Shown here one piece after another: positions 1 through 9,603 of a stretch of 64,000 nucleotides of DNA (position 1 is its first letter; each line of letters starts with the position of its first letter). Both the position numbers and the translations under genes were made by a program. Source of the stretch: UBA5951 sp012269555. Its GTDB lineage: Bacteria > Pseudomonadota > Alphaproteobacteria > Puniceispirillales > Puniceispirillaceae. The stretch is taken from positions 310,001 to 374,000 of the forward strand of contig JAYQTS010000003.1 of NCBI GenBank assembly GCA_038147755.1, in the 5' to 3' direction. A model generated the notes under the pieces. It worked only from the letters and a program-made list of their open reading frames with translations. It searched no databases and had not been told where the DNA came from.

Positions 1-706
1 GGTTTGCAGGATTACCTGAAGCTAAAAGTTAGGGATATAATCCAGGAAGATTCTCATTTAATGTAAAGGGAGGAAGGTGTGAGTCATGTCAAGGCGATGG
101 CGTTATTAAAATTGAAATGCATTTTCTACCAGATGTGTATGTAACTTGTGATGTTTGTAAGGGGCACAGATATAATAGAGAAACTTTAGAAATAAAATTC
201 AAGGGCAAATCTATTGCAGATATTCTTAATATGAGCGTTGAAGATGGCGTAAAGTTTTTTCTGCTGTGCCTTCAATAAGAGAAAAGTTAGAGACAATGCT
301 TCGTGTGGGTCTTGGATACGTAAAGATCGGACAACAAGCCACAACACTATCAGGAGGCGAGGCACAGCGAGTAAAATTATCAAAAGAGTTATCTAAAAGG
401 GCCACTGGAAAAACTATTTATATATTAGATGAGCCGACAACAGGATTACACTTCGAAGATATCTCAAAATTATTAGACGTTCTTCAGGAACTTGTGAAAA
501 ATGGAAATAGCATTATTATAATTGAGCATAATTTAGATGTAATTAAAACAGCAGATTGGATTATTGATTTAGGACCAGAAGGTGGGGTTGGTGGAGGAAA
601 AATTTTAGCCACTGGAACTCCAGAACAAATAGCAGATAATCATGCCTCATATACAGGTAAATACCTAAAACGTATGCTCTCATACCGGCATGATAAGGCG
701 AGCTAG
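1..706 (+). CDS. uvrA: UvrA excinuclease subunit A, C-terminal part
   Basis: DNA-damage recognition ATPase of the UvrABC nucleotide-excision repair complex. Only the C-terminal part is inside the window. Visible are the second zinc module (CESCQGDG ... CDVCKGHRYNRET), the ABC signature LSGGEAQRVKLSKEL near 350-390, Walker B ILDEPTTGLHFEDI and the H-loop IIEHNLDVIKTADWIIDLGPEGG. The reading frame breaks twice. A compensated pair of homopolymer slips around 24-35 creates an in-frame TAG at 30-32, and one T is missing from the run at 255-260. With these repaired it reads as normal UvrA. The stop TAG shares one base with the GTG of trmFO. Identity is certain; the breaks look like sequence errors. 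Confidence 0.95.
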
Positions 707-2047
707 TGACAGAAACTCTACACATTATTGGCGGAGGTTTAGCCGGCTCTGAAGATGCGTGGCAGGCTGCTAAAATTGGCATAAATGTAGTTTTACATGA
801 AATGCGTCCAATTCAGAAAACAGAGGTTCATAAAACACAAACTCTTGCGGAACTAGTATGCTCAAACTCATTTCGTTCCGATGATCATTTGACAAATGCT
901 GTCGGTGTTTTGCACCAAGAAATGCGGATGATGGACTCACTTATCATGAGGATAGCTGATTTGCACAAGGTCCCTGCTGGTGGCGCGTTAGCTGTTGATA
1001 GAGAGTTGTTCTCTAAAGAAGTCGAACTCGCATTAAACTCTCACCCAAAAATAACTATAAAAAGAGAAGAAGTTCTCTCATTAGATAAACCTGATTGGTC
1101 ACAAATTATCATTGCAACTGGTCCTTTAACAGCTATGCAACTTGCTGAAGAAATAAAAAAGAAAACAGGAGAAAAAGAATTAGCTTTTTTTGATGCAATT
1201 GCGCCTATCGTGTATTTTGAGAGCATCAATATGGACATAGCTTGGTTTCAGTCGAGATATGACAAAGGTGAAGGTAAGGACTACATTAATTGTCCAATGA
1301 ATAAATCCCAATATGAGGCATTCGTCCAAGCTCTCAATGCGGGAGAAAAAATGCTTTTTAGGGAATGGGAAAAAAATACGCCATATTTTAATGGTTGTAT
1401 GCCTATAGAAATTATGGCCTCAAGGGATTAGAAACTTTAAGATTTGGGCCTATGAAACCAGTTGGATTAAAAAATGCCCATGACAATTCAAGTCCATTTG
1501 CAGTTGTACAATTGCGACAGGATAACAAATTAGGTACGTTATTTAATATTGTTGGATTTCAAACAAAGCTCAAATATGCAGAGCAAACTCGTATATTCAG
1601 AATGATACCAGGGCTAGAAAACGCGGAGTTTGCTCGACTTGGCGGTTTACATCGTAATACGTTTATTAATTCTCCTCACATTTTAGATAATCAACTTCGC
1701 CTAAAAACAGAGCCTAAAATTCGATTTGCTGGCCAGATAACAGGTGTTGAAGGATATGTAGAATCTGCAGCTATCGGCGGAATGGCTGGAAAGATGGCTG
1801 CTTATGAGATTATAAATAAGCGATGGATTACACCGCCAGAAGATACAGCCCATGGAGCACTTTTATCACATCTGATAAGCGGTGCAATCGGCGAGAGTTT
1901 TCAACCAATGAACATTAATTTTGGTTTATTCCGCCCCTTACAATTAAAAATAAAAATAATAAAAGATTGAAAGGTAGGGAAAGAAAAGTTGCCTACGCTT
2001 CACGGTCTCTTTCAAGTATGGAAAAATTTTTAAAATCTAAAAATTAA
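706..2047 (+). CDS. trmFO: Methylenetetrahydrofolate-tRNA-(uracil-5-)-methyltransferase TrmFO
   Basis: FAD- and folate-dependent enzyme that makes ribothymidine at U54 of tRNA. The N-terminal FAD-binding motif IGGGLAGSEDAWQAA is at residues 7-21. Further conserved blocks include LVCSNSFRSD, the segment ETLRFGPMKPVGL and the late INFGLF. The GTG start at 706 overlaps the uvrA stop. The frame breaks at a G run (1424-1426) and again near 1930. Adding one base at each gives 448 codons ending in SLSSMEKFLKSKN, with the stop at 2045-2047, about 75 bases beyond the apparent stop at 1970. It converges on the NDUFAF6-like gene with a 9-base gap, as is common in alphaproteobacteria. Confidence 0.94.
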
Positions 2048-2056
2048 ATGAAATAT

Positions 2057-2700
2057 TTATTTTTTCAACAACATGTTAAAAAACAATCGAAAAGGCAAAA
2101 ACTTAAAATCTTTAACTTATTTTGTTCTGTTAAAACTAGTAAATATACGCAAGATTTGATAAACCCATCCTGACTTTTAATTAAACTAATTACATTCATT
2201 TCTATTTGTAATTCTCTTTTTTTTATTAATTTTTCTAACTTTTCTGGATTAAATGCTATATATGAAATCAAAGAGCCAAGAAGATTAATGGATTCGAGCC
2301 TATCCTGATTAGATAAGACGCAATAATAGTCGAAAATAGAACCCCAACAACCCTTAAGATATTCGTCTGAGCTATCTGCAAAGGAAGCTTTTTGAAATTT
2401 TCCAATTATAGAAAGAATCTTCCCTTTATCTAAGCGACCATCACATATGTATGAAATAATTCTATCTGAAAGAGGGCTATTTTTTTTTTGTAATTCTGTG
2501 ATGCAATCTATCCACCATTGAACTCTAATAGCTTTTAACATTTGCTCGGAAGGTTGTATTATAGCATTTGTAAGATTGCATGATAAACTTAACAAATCCT
2601 GCAACAGACCTTGATTAGAAGGCGATACAAAAGAAGTGCACAGATAAAGAGGATAGTTTAAACCCTTCAATTCTGCTTGTTCAACTCGTAAGCCCATCAA
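2057..2700 (-). CDS. Squalene/phytoene synthase-family protein, NDUFAF6-like
   Basis: About 214 residues, in the isoprenoid-synthase-like family that contains the mitochondrial complex I assembly factor NDUFAF6. The segment around residues 50-75, with IRVQWWIDCI, matches the LRLQWWRD element of these proteins. The Asp-rich catalytic motifs of true phytoene synthases are not evident, so enzymatic carotenoid synthesis is unlikely. One base is missing in an A run at 2097-2101. After repair the C-terminus becomes FLPFRLFFNMLLKK and the stop moves to 2057-2059. The gene follows the NDUFAF3-like gene by 19 bases in the yajC-secDF transcription unit. A role in respiratory complex assembly is inferred from family and context only. 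Confidence 0.75.
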
Positions 2701-2719
2701 TTAATTCAAGGAACCGCTA

Positions 2720-3127
2720 TTAAACAAGCGACAACGTTTCTTCCTCAGATAATAAAACATTCCAAGTCCTGCAAGCTGATGAAGTAGACATAATATCAAT
2801 CCCTATTGTAACTTGTTTTGCATAATCCCTCAAAGGCTGGTATAAATGTGTTGGATTATCTCCGACTCCCACCAATAACATATCTGGTTTTATATTCTTT
2901 ATATGTGGATCCAATAATTCTTGAGATATTTCCGACGAATTAGATATTGGACATTTTAATAATTTTCTTGGATATAAAATAATACTACCAGAAACAAATT
3001 CGTCGTTTACCTGGAAACCGCCACCCAAATAACCACGTAATATTTTCAGCTTGCCATCCGACTCAAAGCTTTGAACGGAAATTATTTTATCAATAGGTGC
3101 GTTTTGATTAGCCATCTGGATACTCAC
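2720..3127 (-). CDS. Mth938-like (DUF498) domain protein, NDUFAF3-like
   Basis: About 130 residues forming a single Mth938 domain. Diagnostic segments are MLLVGVGDNPTHLYQPLR and the C-terminal GIDIMSTSSACRTWNVLLSEEE, which corresponds to the conserved T(G/S)AACRTYN region. The human homologue NDUFAF3 is a complex I assembly factor, and the alphaproteobacterial gene sits next to secF, as here. A GTG at 3127 overlaps the secF stop (GTGA); an ATG four codons later at 3115 is an equally good start. The next gene downstream is the NDUFAF6-like protein, so the two assembly-factor homologues are adjacent. The biochemical role in bacteria is not established. Confidence 0.82.
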   Translation of the reverse strand: MSIQMANQNAPIDKIISVQSFESDGKLKILRGYLGGGFQVNDEFVSGSIILYPRKLLKCPISNSSEISQELLDPHIKNIKPDMLLVGVGDNPTHLYQPLRDYAKQVTIGIDIMSTSSACRTWNVLLSEEETLSLV

Positions 3128-4062
3128 TGTTCAAACTCTGGCTTCGAAACATTGCCATTATCATCTTCACCTCTATTTAGGGAGACATATGTAAGCACAC
3201 CAGCTGCGATAAAAATAGAAGAATAAGTACCAATGAACACCCCCCATAGCATAGCGGCAGAAAAATCCCGTAAAACGGGGCCACCAAAAACAATAATAGC
3301 AATCAAAGCAAGTGCAGTGGTAAGAGAGGTCATAACTGTGCGTGATAATGTTTCGTTCAATGACTTATTGATAATATCATTTTGTTTCCAGCTTTTATAT
3401 CTTCTAAAATTTTCTCTAATCCTGTCAAATACCACAACAGTATCATTAATAGAATAACCTGAAATAGTAAGAATAGCCGCAATTGTTGCAAGATTAAATT
3501 CAAATGATGTTACTGCAAAAAATCCAATTGTAGAAACCACATCATGACTTAGTGCAAGAATAGCTGCAATCGAATACTGCCATTCGAATCTAAACCAAAT
3601 ATATATCATGATGGCAATAAGTGCAGTAATTACAGCTAGAATACCTTTTTGCGTCAGCTCTGCCCCAATTGTAGGGCCTACAAACTCTGTCCGCCTCACT
3701 GTGTATTTATCAGAAATAAGTGAATTAACTTCCTTAATTACCTTAATTTGAGCTTGTTCATCTCCCTCTTGCTTTTGAATACGTATGAGAACTTCATCTT
3801 CTCCACCAAATAATTGTATCGACACCTCTCCAAAGGAGTTTCCCTGAAGCTTATTTCTTAATTGCTGTACATCAGCTTTTCCAGATTTAGATTTAGCTTC
3901 AATTAGTGTACCTCCCTTAAAATCAATTCCAAGATTTAATCCTTGAAATAAAAATGAACTTATAGAGAGACCAATTAAAACCAACGAAAAAATAAATCCA
4001 AATCTAAAATAATTTAGGAAAATAAATGAAGGATTGTCTGGAATAAGTTTTAACCTAAACAT
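3124..4062 (-). CDS. secF: Protein translocase subunit SecF
   Basis: Inner-membrane partner of SecD that uses proton motive force to help pull preproteins through SecYEG. It has 312 residues with an N-terminal membrane segment (about residues 15-38), the characteristic LGIDFKGGTLIE after it, a short periplasmic domain, and a C-terminal bundle of five membrane segments. These include the SGYSINDTVVVFDRIREN motif (about 205-222) and SLTTALALIAIIVFGG. The frame is intact. It lies 13 bases downstream of secD and its stop overlaps the next gene, so it belongs to the yajC-secD-secF unit. Confidence 0.97.
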   Translation of the reverse strand: MFRLKLIPDNPSFIFLNYFRFGFIFSLVLIGLSISSFLFQGLNLGIDFKGGTLIEAKSKSGKADVQQLRNKLQGNSFGEVSIQLFGGEDEVLIRIQKQEGDEQAQIKVIKEVNSLISDKYTVRRTEFVGPTIGAELTQKGILAVITALIAIMIYIWFRFEWQYSIAAILALSHDVVSTIGFFAVTSFEFNLATIAAILTISGYSINDTVVVFDRIRENFRRYKSWKQNDIINKSLNETLSRTVMTSLTTALALIAIIVFGGPVLRDFSAAMLWGVFIGTYSSIFIAAGVLTYVSLNRGEDDNGNVSKPEFEQ

Positions 4063-4075
4063 TTAAGTTGTATCC

Positions 4076-5617
4076 TTAAATAACAAGTGTTTTGGGTTTG
4101 GTTGCATTTATCCAGAGTACAATTAACATTCTGGTAAATAGAATAGCGGTAAATAAAGAGGTTATAATCCCAATTCCCAGCGTAACTGAAAATCCACGCA
4201 CAGGACCAGAGCCGAAGACATACAATAATATAGACGCAATGAGTGTGGTTAAATTCGCATCAATAATGGTTGCGATGGCTCGAGAATACCCTGCCATAAT
4301 CGCATCCCTTACAGCTCTACCTCTTCGTAATTCTTCTCTTACTCTTTCAAAGATAAGAACGTTGGAGTCAACTGCCATTCCCATAGTTAGAACAATCCCT
4401 GCGATACCAGGTAAGGTTAGAGTTGCTTGAAGTAATGATAAGGCACCAAGAATGAGCATTAAATTTACTAATAATCCAACAGATGCCATAGCGCCATAAA
4501 TTCCATAACTTAGAACGATAAATAAGATAACCAGAATTACACCGACGATAGCTGCTATTTGCCCTGCTGCGATGGAATCTGCACCAAGTCCAGGGCCAAT
4601 AGACCTTTCCTCAAGAACAGTGAGAGGCGCTGGCAAAGCACCTGCTCTCAGCACAAGCGCAAGGTCATTACTTTCTTGAATGGAAAAATCACCTGTAATC
4701 TGGCCATTTGCGAATATTTGAGCTCTAATGGTAGGAGCTGAAACCACCAAACCATCTAGTATAATTGCGAAAGGCCGACCAATATTATTTCCTGTTACAG
4801 TAGCAAATTTCTTTGCGCCAATGGAATTTAGAGAGAAATTAATCGCAGGACTATTATTTTGGTCGAACCCAGCAGAAGCAGTCTCCAGCATGTCACCACT
4901 TACCATTACCCTCTTTTCAACAACATAATATTGGCCTTCGTTTGAAGAGGATTCAAGTAACACTGATCCTGGAGGAACTCGTCCACTAGATTTAGCTTCC
5001 GCCCCTGTGATTCTCATATCAACTAATTGGAAAGTGAGTCTTGCCGTTCTTCCAAGCAACGCTTTAACACGCTCAGGATCATCTATACCAGGCACTTGAA
5101 CTAATATTCTATCTACACCTTGCCGTTGGATAACTGGTTCCTTTGTGCCATCAGGGTCTAATCGGCGACGGATTATCTCTATAGCTTGTTCGACAGTGCG
5201 TGACTGTAACTCAAAAAAACCGCTCTCACTAAATTTAATTCGTGTTGTATCTCCATTTGTTTCTACAACAAAATCATCCCCAAATTCTTGTAAAATATTG
5301 TCTCTCTTGGAATAATCATCATTATCTCGAATAACAAAACTTACGGTATCATTGTTAGAAGATAATGATTTGAATTTTACCTTCTCTTCTCTAAGGGAGA
5401 TTCTTATACCTTCTGCAATATCACTAAGTCTTTCAGATACTACGGCATTAACATCTGTTCGAAGTAATAAATGAGACCCACCTCTCAAATCTAGACCTAA
5501 ATTTACAGATTTTCCAGGAAGAAACGGCAAGGATACTATATTAGGCAACGCATAAAGTAAGCCAGCTGAGAACACAATTAGAATAACTAACCGTTTCCAT
5601 GCTTCAAAATGTAACAT
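4076..5617 (-). CDS. secD: Protein translocase subunit SecD
   Basis: Large subunit of the SecDF accessory translocase in the inner membrane. It has 513 residues: an N-terminal membrane segment, the LGLDLRGGSHLLL motif (about 41-53), a long periplasmic region with RRRLDPDGTKEPVIQRQG and the LVQVPGIDDPERVK element, and a C-terminal membrane domain with GIAGIVLTMGMAVDSNVLIFER and a following Arg-rich loop. The length and motifs are those of a full-length protein and the frame is intact. The gene lies 58 bases downstream of yajC and is followed directly by secF. Confidence 0.97.
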   Translation of the reverse strand: MLHFEAWKRLVILIVFSAGLLYALPNIVSLPFLPGKSVNLGLDLRGGSHLLLRTDVNAVVSERLSDIAEGIRISLREEKVKFKSLSSNNDTVSFVIRDNDDYSKRDNILQEFGDDFVVETNGDTTRIKFSESGFFELQSRTVEQAIEIIRRRLDPDGTKEPVIQRQGVDRILVQVPGIDDPERVKALLGRTARLTFQLVDMRITGAEAKSSGRVPPGSVLLESSSNEGQYYVVEKRVMVSGDMLETASAGFDQNNSPAINFSLNSIGAKKFATVTGNNIGRPFAIILDGLVVSAPTIRAQIFANGQITGDFSIQESNDLALVLRAGALPAPLTVLEERSIGPGLGADSIAAGQIAAIVGVILVILFIVLSYGIYGAMASVGLLVNLMLILGALSLLQATLTLPGIAGIVLTMGMAVDSNVLIFERVREELRRGRAVRDAIMAGYSRAIATIIDANLTTLIASILLYVFGSGPVRGFSVTLGIGIITSLFTAILFTRMLIVLWINATKPKTLVI

Positions 5618-5675
5618 CTACAACCCTCATTTAGCACAATCACGCTGGCTATTATAAAATATCTATTATATTGAA

Positions 5676-6044
5676 TTAAGACTTTAGTTTTTTGCAATGA
5701 CTTTTTGGCTGGTGCTTTTGTGGCAACGATATAGTGCTATTGTTATCAAGTATAGTGGTTACATTGGCACGAAGAAGATTTACATATACACCAGTTGCAA
5801 TTTCAACCTCAATAGTATCTTTTTCTGCCACTGCTTTGGAAACTATGCCGGTGATACCACTAGAAATAATTACTTTATCTCCTCTTGAGAGCTTAGAAAC
5901 CATCTCTTTGTGCTGCTTCGCACGTTTCTGCTGAGGTCTTATCAGCATAAGATAAAAAACACCAAAGATGAGAACAAATGGAAGTAATTGCGATGCAATC
6001 ATTGAAGGGCCGGCGGACTGTGCAAATGCAGTACTAATGAACAT
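5676..6044 (-). CDS. yajC: Sec translocon accessory subunit YajC
   Basis: Small single-pass membrane protein of the SecDF-YajC complex. It has 122 residues: a hydrophobic segment at about 15-37 with LPFVLIFGVFYLMLIRPQQKR, and a cytoplasmic domain with the family motif LSRGDKVIISSGITGIV and a following beta-rich part. The C-terminus is polar and Lys-rich and varies in this family. It is the first gene of the leftward unit yajC-secD-secF-NDUFAF3-like-NDUFAF6-like and is divergent from the DUF815 ATPase across about 185 AT-rich bases, where its promoter must lie. Confidence 0.93.
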   Translation of the reverse strand: MFISTAFAQSAGPSMIASQLLPFVLIFGVFYLMLIRPQQKRAKQHKEMVSKLSRGDKVIISSGITGIVSKAVAEKDTIEVEIATGVYVNLLRANVTTILDNNSTISLPQKHQPKSHCKKLKS

Positions 6045-6228
6045 GGATACCTCTCAAATAATTTTGTTATTTGTACTATTTAAAACTTAATCATAACGAT
6101 AATTGTCGCACAATAAACAACCTTATGTCTAACGTCTACTCCGAAACAATATTTTTTCGTTTTGCAATGATAATATATATACTGATAGAGTAACATTGAA
6201 AAACAACAATTATCTCTAAGAAAATTTA

Positions 6229-7100
6229 ATGACATATAAACTTGATTTAGAACAGATAACTATTTTACTTAGTCGAATGGCTGAAGCACTTGAGAGAATA
6301 GCGCCTTCATATCAATTTCCTGATAATTTAGAGAAAGCTGAGGGTTTTATCTGGGAGGCACAACTACGTAAACTTCAAACAATAGAAGAAATTGAACGCT
6401 TACCTTTATCGTGCTTACAAGGTATTGAACCACAAAAACAAGAACTACTTGAAAATAGTCGTGCATTTGCAAGAGGATTAAAAGCTAATAACGCCTTATT
6501 GTGGGGGGCAAGAGGAACTGGAAAATCTTCTCTTTTAAAAGCAGTTCATGGTCAGCTTTTTATCTGAGGGACTTGATTGCGCTATTGTTGAAGTACAGAG
6601 AGAGGATATACAAGATTTACCCCACATAATGCAGGTACTTAAACATAGTAATCGAAGGTTTATTCTTTTTTGCGACGATCTAGCATTTGAAGAGGCTGAC
6701 TCTAGTTATAAATCTCTGAAGGCTGTGCTAGAAGGCGGTCTTTCCGGACGACCCGATAATATCGTATTTTATGCCACTTCGAATAGAAGACACTTGATGC
6801 CTCGTCAAATGATAGATAATGAAAGAGGCTCAGCTATCAACCCATCTGAAGCAATTGAAGAAAAAATCTCTTTGTCTGATAGATTTGGTTTGTGGATTGG
6901 TTTCCATTCTGTTGACCAGGATACTTATTTGTCTATGATTGAGAGTTATGTTGTTTTTTATGAACTTCCAGTCGATTTGGAACAAACTAAGAGTCAAGCA
7001 TTGACGTGGTGTATTGGACGCGGCCACCGTTCTGGCAGAACAGCATATCAATTTATTTATACATTTAGCAGGTACACTTGGTATTAAGCTCAAAAAATAA
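6229..7100 (+). CDS. DUF815 family P-loop ATPase
   Basis: About 289 residues after repair. It has the DUF815 layout: an N-terminal helical part, Walker A GARGTGKSS at about residue 95, Walker B FILFCDDLAFE, a SGRPDNIVFYATSNRRHL sensor-like stretch, and the C-terminal GRGHRSGRTAYQF. It is a predicted AAA+-type ATP-binding protein of unknown function that commonly lies next to yajC or nlpD in alphaproteobacteria. One extra T in the run at 6557-6561 and one extra base near 7062 break the frame. Removing them gives QLLSEGLD at the first joint and the C-terminus HLAGTLGIKLKK, with the stop at 7098-7100. Family is certain, function is not. Confidence 0.86.
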
Positions 7101-7123
7101 ATTACTGAGATTTTTTATTTTTT

Positions 7124-8157
7124 TTATGTTTTAATTACACTAGCCGGGTCTATTGGGGTTCTATTCTGTCTAATCTCAAAATGCAAAGTTGGAGACCCAA
7201 CTCTACCAGTTTGCCCTACCCTTCCGATGATCTGGCCTGATGAAAGAACATCTCCCTCGTTCACAAGCACTTCGGATAAATGAGCATAAGCAGAAATAAT
7301 ACCGCCATCATGCTTAACCAGAATAAGTGTACCAAAAGATTTTAGCCCAGTACCAATATATGCAACAGTTCCTGGAGCTGTTGTTTGAATATCTGATCCA
7401 AAACTAGCTGCAATATCTACTCCATCATTATGAACCCCTCGTTCTGCTAGTCCGAAGGGCTTAATAATCTGTCCTGATAACGGCCAATTAAATGAATCAC
7501 CCGCGGCTAATTTAGGTGCCACGAAAAATTTTCTCTCTGTATTTTTTCAATAGTTACTTGTTCATCCTCGATAGCGGCAAGTGACTCAGGTTGAATTTCA
7601 ATAGCCAATATCTCTTCGCTAGGTGACGTCATTTTAAAAACTGAAAAATCTTTTACGTCTGGTAGTTGCAGAACCTGCCCGACTTGCAACTCGTATGGTT
7701 CTTTTATAGCATTTAACTGTGCAATTTCGAACTGATTCACAGAATATTGCTTTGATATTGAAAATAAGCTATCTCCCAAACGGACTGTATGAGTATTTCT
7801 CGAAATAACTTTTAATACCTGTCCTTCAACAAGCTCAAAAGGAGCTTTTAAATTATTTTCAGAAATTAATTTATATGGAGTGACGTTATATCGATTTACT
7901 ATACTATATAATTGTATCACCTTTTGAACTGTAACAAAGCCAGAGGGCGGCACAGGTAATTTTTGAAATTGGTCTTGTCTATTTATAACAATTGCAGGTA
8001 CTTTTTTATCCTCACTAACAAAGGGAAAATTTATATCTCCAATAACCGGTAATTTTCTTTCTGATGTGACACTACCACACCCAGAAAATCCGATAATTAA
8101 CGTTAATGGTATAAAGATAAATAAATGCATATTTAACACTGATTTAGACATCTGCAA
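7124..8157 (-). CDS. nlpD: LysM/M23 murein hydrolase-activator lipoprotein (NlpD/LppB type)
   Basis: Envelope protein of the NlpD/EnvC class, which activates amidases that split septal peptidoglycan. The N-terminal signal ends in a lipobox-like FSGC (about residues 24-27), giving a lipid-anchored protein. A LysM domain follows (HTVRLGDSLFSISKQYSVNQ with LNAIKEPYELQVGQVLQLP). The C-terminal M23 domain has HNDGVDIAA, GGIISAYAHLSE and LHFEIR. One A is missing from the run at 7524-7528; restoring it joins the two parts as QRENFFVAPKLAAG in 345 codons. The start overlaps the pcm 3' end by 14 bases. The surE-pcm-nlpD order is typical. Confidence 0.9.
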
Positions 8158-8781
8158 TTCCTGGTATCATGGGTACGAACCTTACAGAGATGAGTTTTTC
8201 TGTATGAATAACATCACCTTTTTTTGTAAGTTTGGTCAAGAATTCTTTACCTGGAGGGCCTAAAGGCGCAATTATGATTCCATCTGGTTTTAGTTGCTTA
8301 ATTAATTCAAAAGGCACGCTCTCTAACTGACAGGTAATTATTATACGGTCAAACGGTGAAACCTCAGGCCATCCTTTAAAACCATCTCCTAACCTGATTG
8401 TTATATTTGTTAATTTTAGATCTGCTAAACGATTACGCGCCTCTACAAATAGGGGTCTATGACGCTCTATACTGTAAACTCTTCTTACCAATAGAGATAA
8501 TATGGATGCCTGATAGCCACTACCTGTACCTATCTCAAGTACGACATGACGGCTCTTTACATCAAGTGCTTCAGTCATTTTTGCAACTATATATGGCTGA
8601 CTTATTGTTTGCCACATGCGATAGGAAGAGACGCGTTTTCATAGGCATGGTGCCTTAATGCTGAGCCAATAAATTTTTCTCTCGGAATAGTTTCAATAGC
8701 AGATAATATTGGAGAAGATAAGATAGCCTGAGACCTTAGCGCCATAGTAAGTCTTAATTTTTTTTCTGATAAATTAATCAT
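8144..8781 (-). CDS. pcm: Protein-L-isoaspartate O-methyltransferase
   Basis: SAM-dependent enzyme that methylates isoaspartyl residues and starts repair of aged proteins. About 212 residues after repair. The SAM motif VLEIGTGSGYQASIL and the upstream TISQPYIVAKM are diagnostic, with DRIIITCQLESVP and LKPDGIIIAPLG downstream. The ATG at 8779-8781 overlaps the surE stop (ATGA), showing translational coupling. One G is missing after GCATGTGG (+ strand 8612-8613), so the gene appears to start late at 8617 unless repaired; repair gives exactly 213 codons. A second, divergent paralogue is at 26537-27202. Confidence 0.92.
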
Positions 8782-9515
8782 AAAGTAAAATTTGGTATTT
8801 TTTTCATCAAATCCATTGCTGTAGTATCAATTAAGAGTGGTGTAAAAGTTACGTATCCATTTTCTAAATAAAACCTATCACTTTTAGGATTTGTCTCTAA
8901 ACGTTGATTGATAGGCCCAATACTGTAAAAGTTTGGATTTTTACTCGCAAAAATCTGGTCAGACATTTTGTGGCTATCCAATACCGCCGCTTGAATCCCT
9001 CTAACTTTTGAAATATCTACCGAAGGAAAATTTACATTTAATACATGGCGTGGGGAAGTTTAATAGACAAAGCATTATCAAGAACTTTTGCCGAATTTTC
9101 TTGCTACTTCAAAGTCTGATTCTAATTTCCCATATCTCTGGCTAAAAGCAATTGCCCTGATTCCAACAATAGATGCCTCCCTCGCAGCTCCTACTGTTCC
9201 TGAATAGCCCACGTCATCTGAAGCGTTCATTCCATGATTAATACCAGAAAGAACAAGGTCAGGAGGATTATCTTTAAACAACAAATTTAATGCAAGCATG
9301 ACGCAATCTGCAGGATTGCCAGAACAGATATATCGATTAGCAGAAACATTTGAGAAATATAGTTCTTCTTGAAGGGATATCGCTTGACTTGTCCCTGAGC
9401 GGTTATCTCTTGGTGCAACAGTAGTAACATTGTTTGTTAGAGTCTTTGCAAGTCTTTCAAGCAATTTAAGACCATATGAGTCAATACCATCATCATTTGT
9501 AATTAAAATTTTCAT
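8778..9515 (-). CDS. surE: 5'/3'-nucleotidase SurE
   Basis: Metal-dependent nucleoside monophosphate phosphatase linked to stress survival. The N-terminus MKILITNDDGIDSYGLKLL carries the metal-binding DD pair, followed by APRDNRSGTSQAI, YICSGNPADCV and LVLSGINHGMNASDDVGYSGTVGAA. Two indels split the 3' part, one near 9090-9093 and one near 9047-9052. Repaired, the frame continues as AKVLDNALSI, then RHVLNVNFPSVDISKVRGIQ, to the C-terminus DLMKKIPNFTL (246 codons). The stop overlaps the pcm start. It lies 88 bases downstream of serS in the same direction. Confidence 0.93.
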
Positions 9516-9603
9516 TTCACCACATAAACATTTATTTTTCTTAAGAATAAAATTAGCAACAAGAATATTTTTTTATAGTTTCACTTAAAAAATTTTCAGA
9601 TTA

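Noticed and set aside
250..300. Programmed frameshift in uvrA (T run) and in mfd (A run)
   Set aside because: The same kind of slip occurs in many unrelated genes here in both directions, so sequence error is the simpler explanation.
6100..6135. Imperfect palindrome CGATAATTGTCG between yajC and the DUF815 gene
   Set aside because: Short and with two mismatches in an AT-rich region; not distinguishable from chance.
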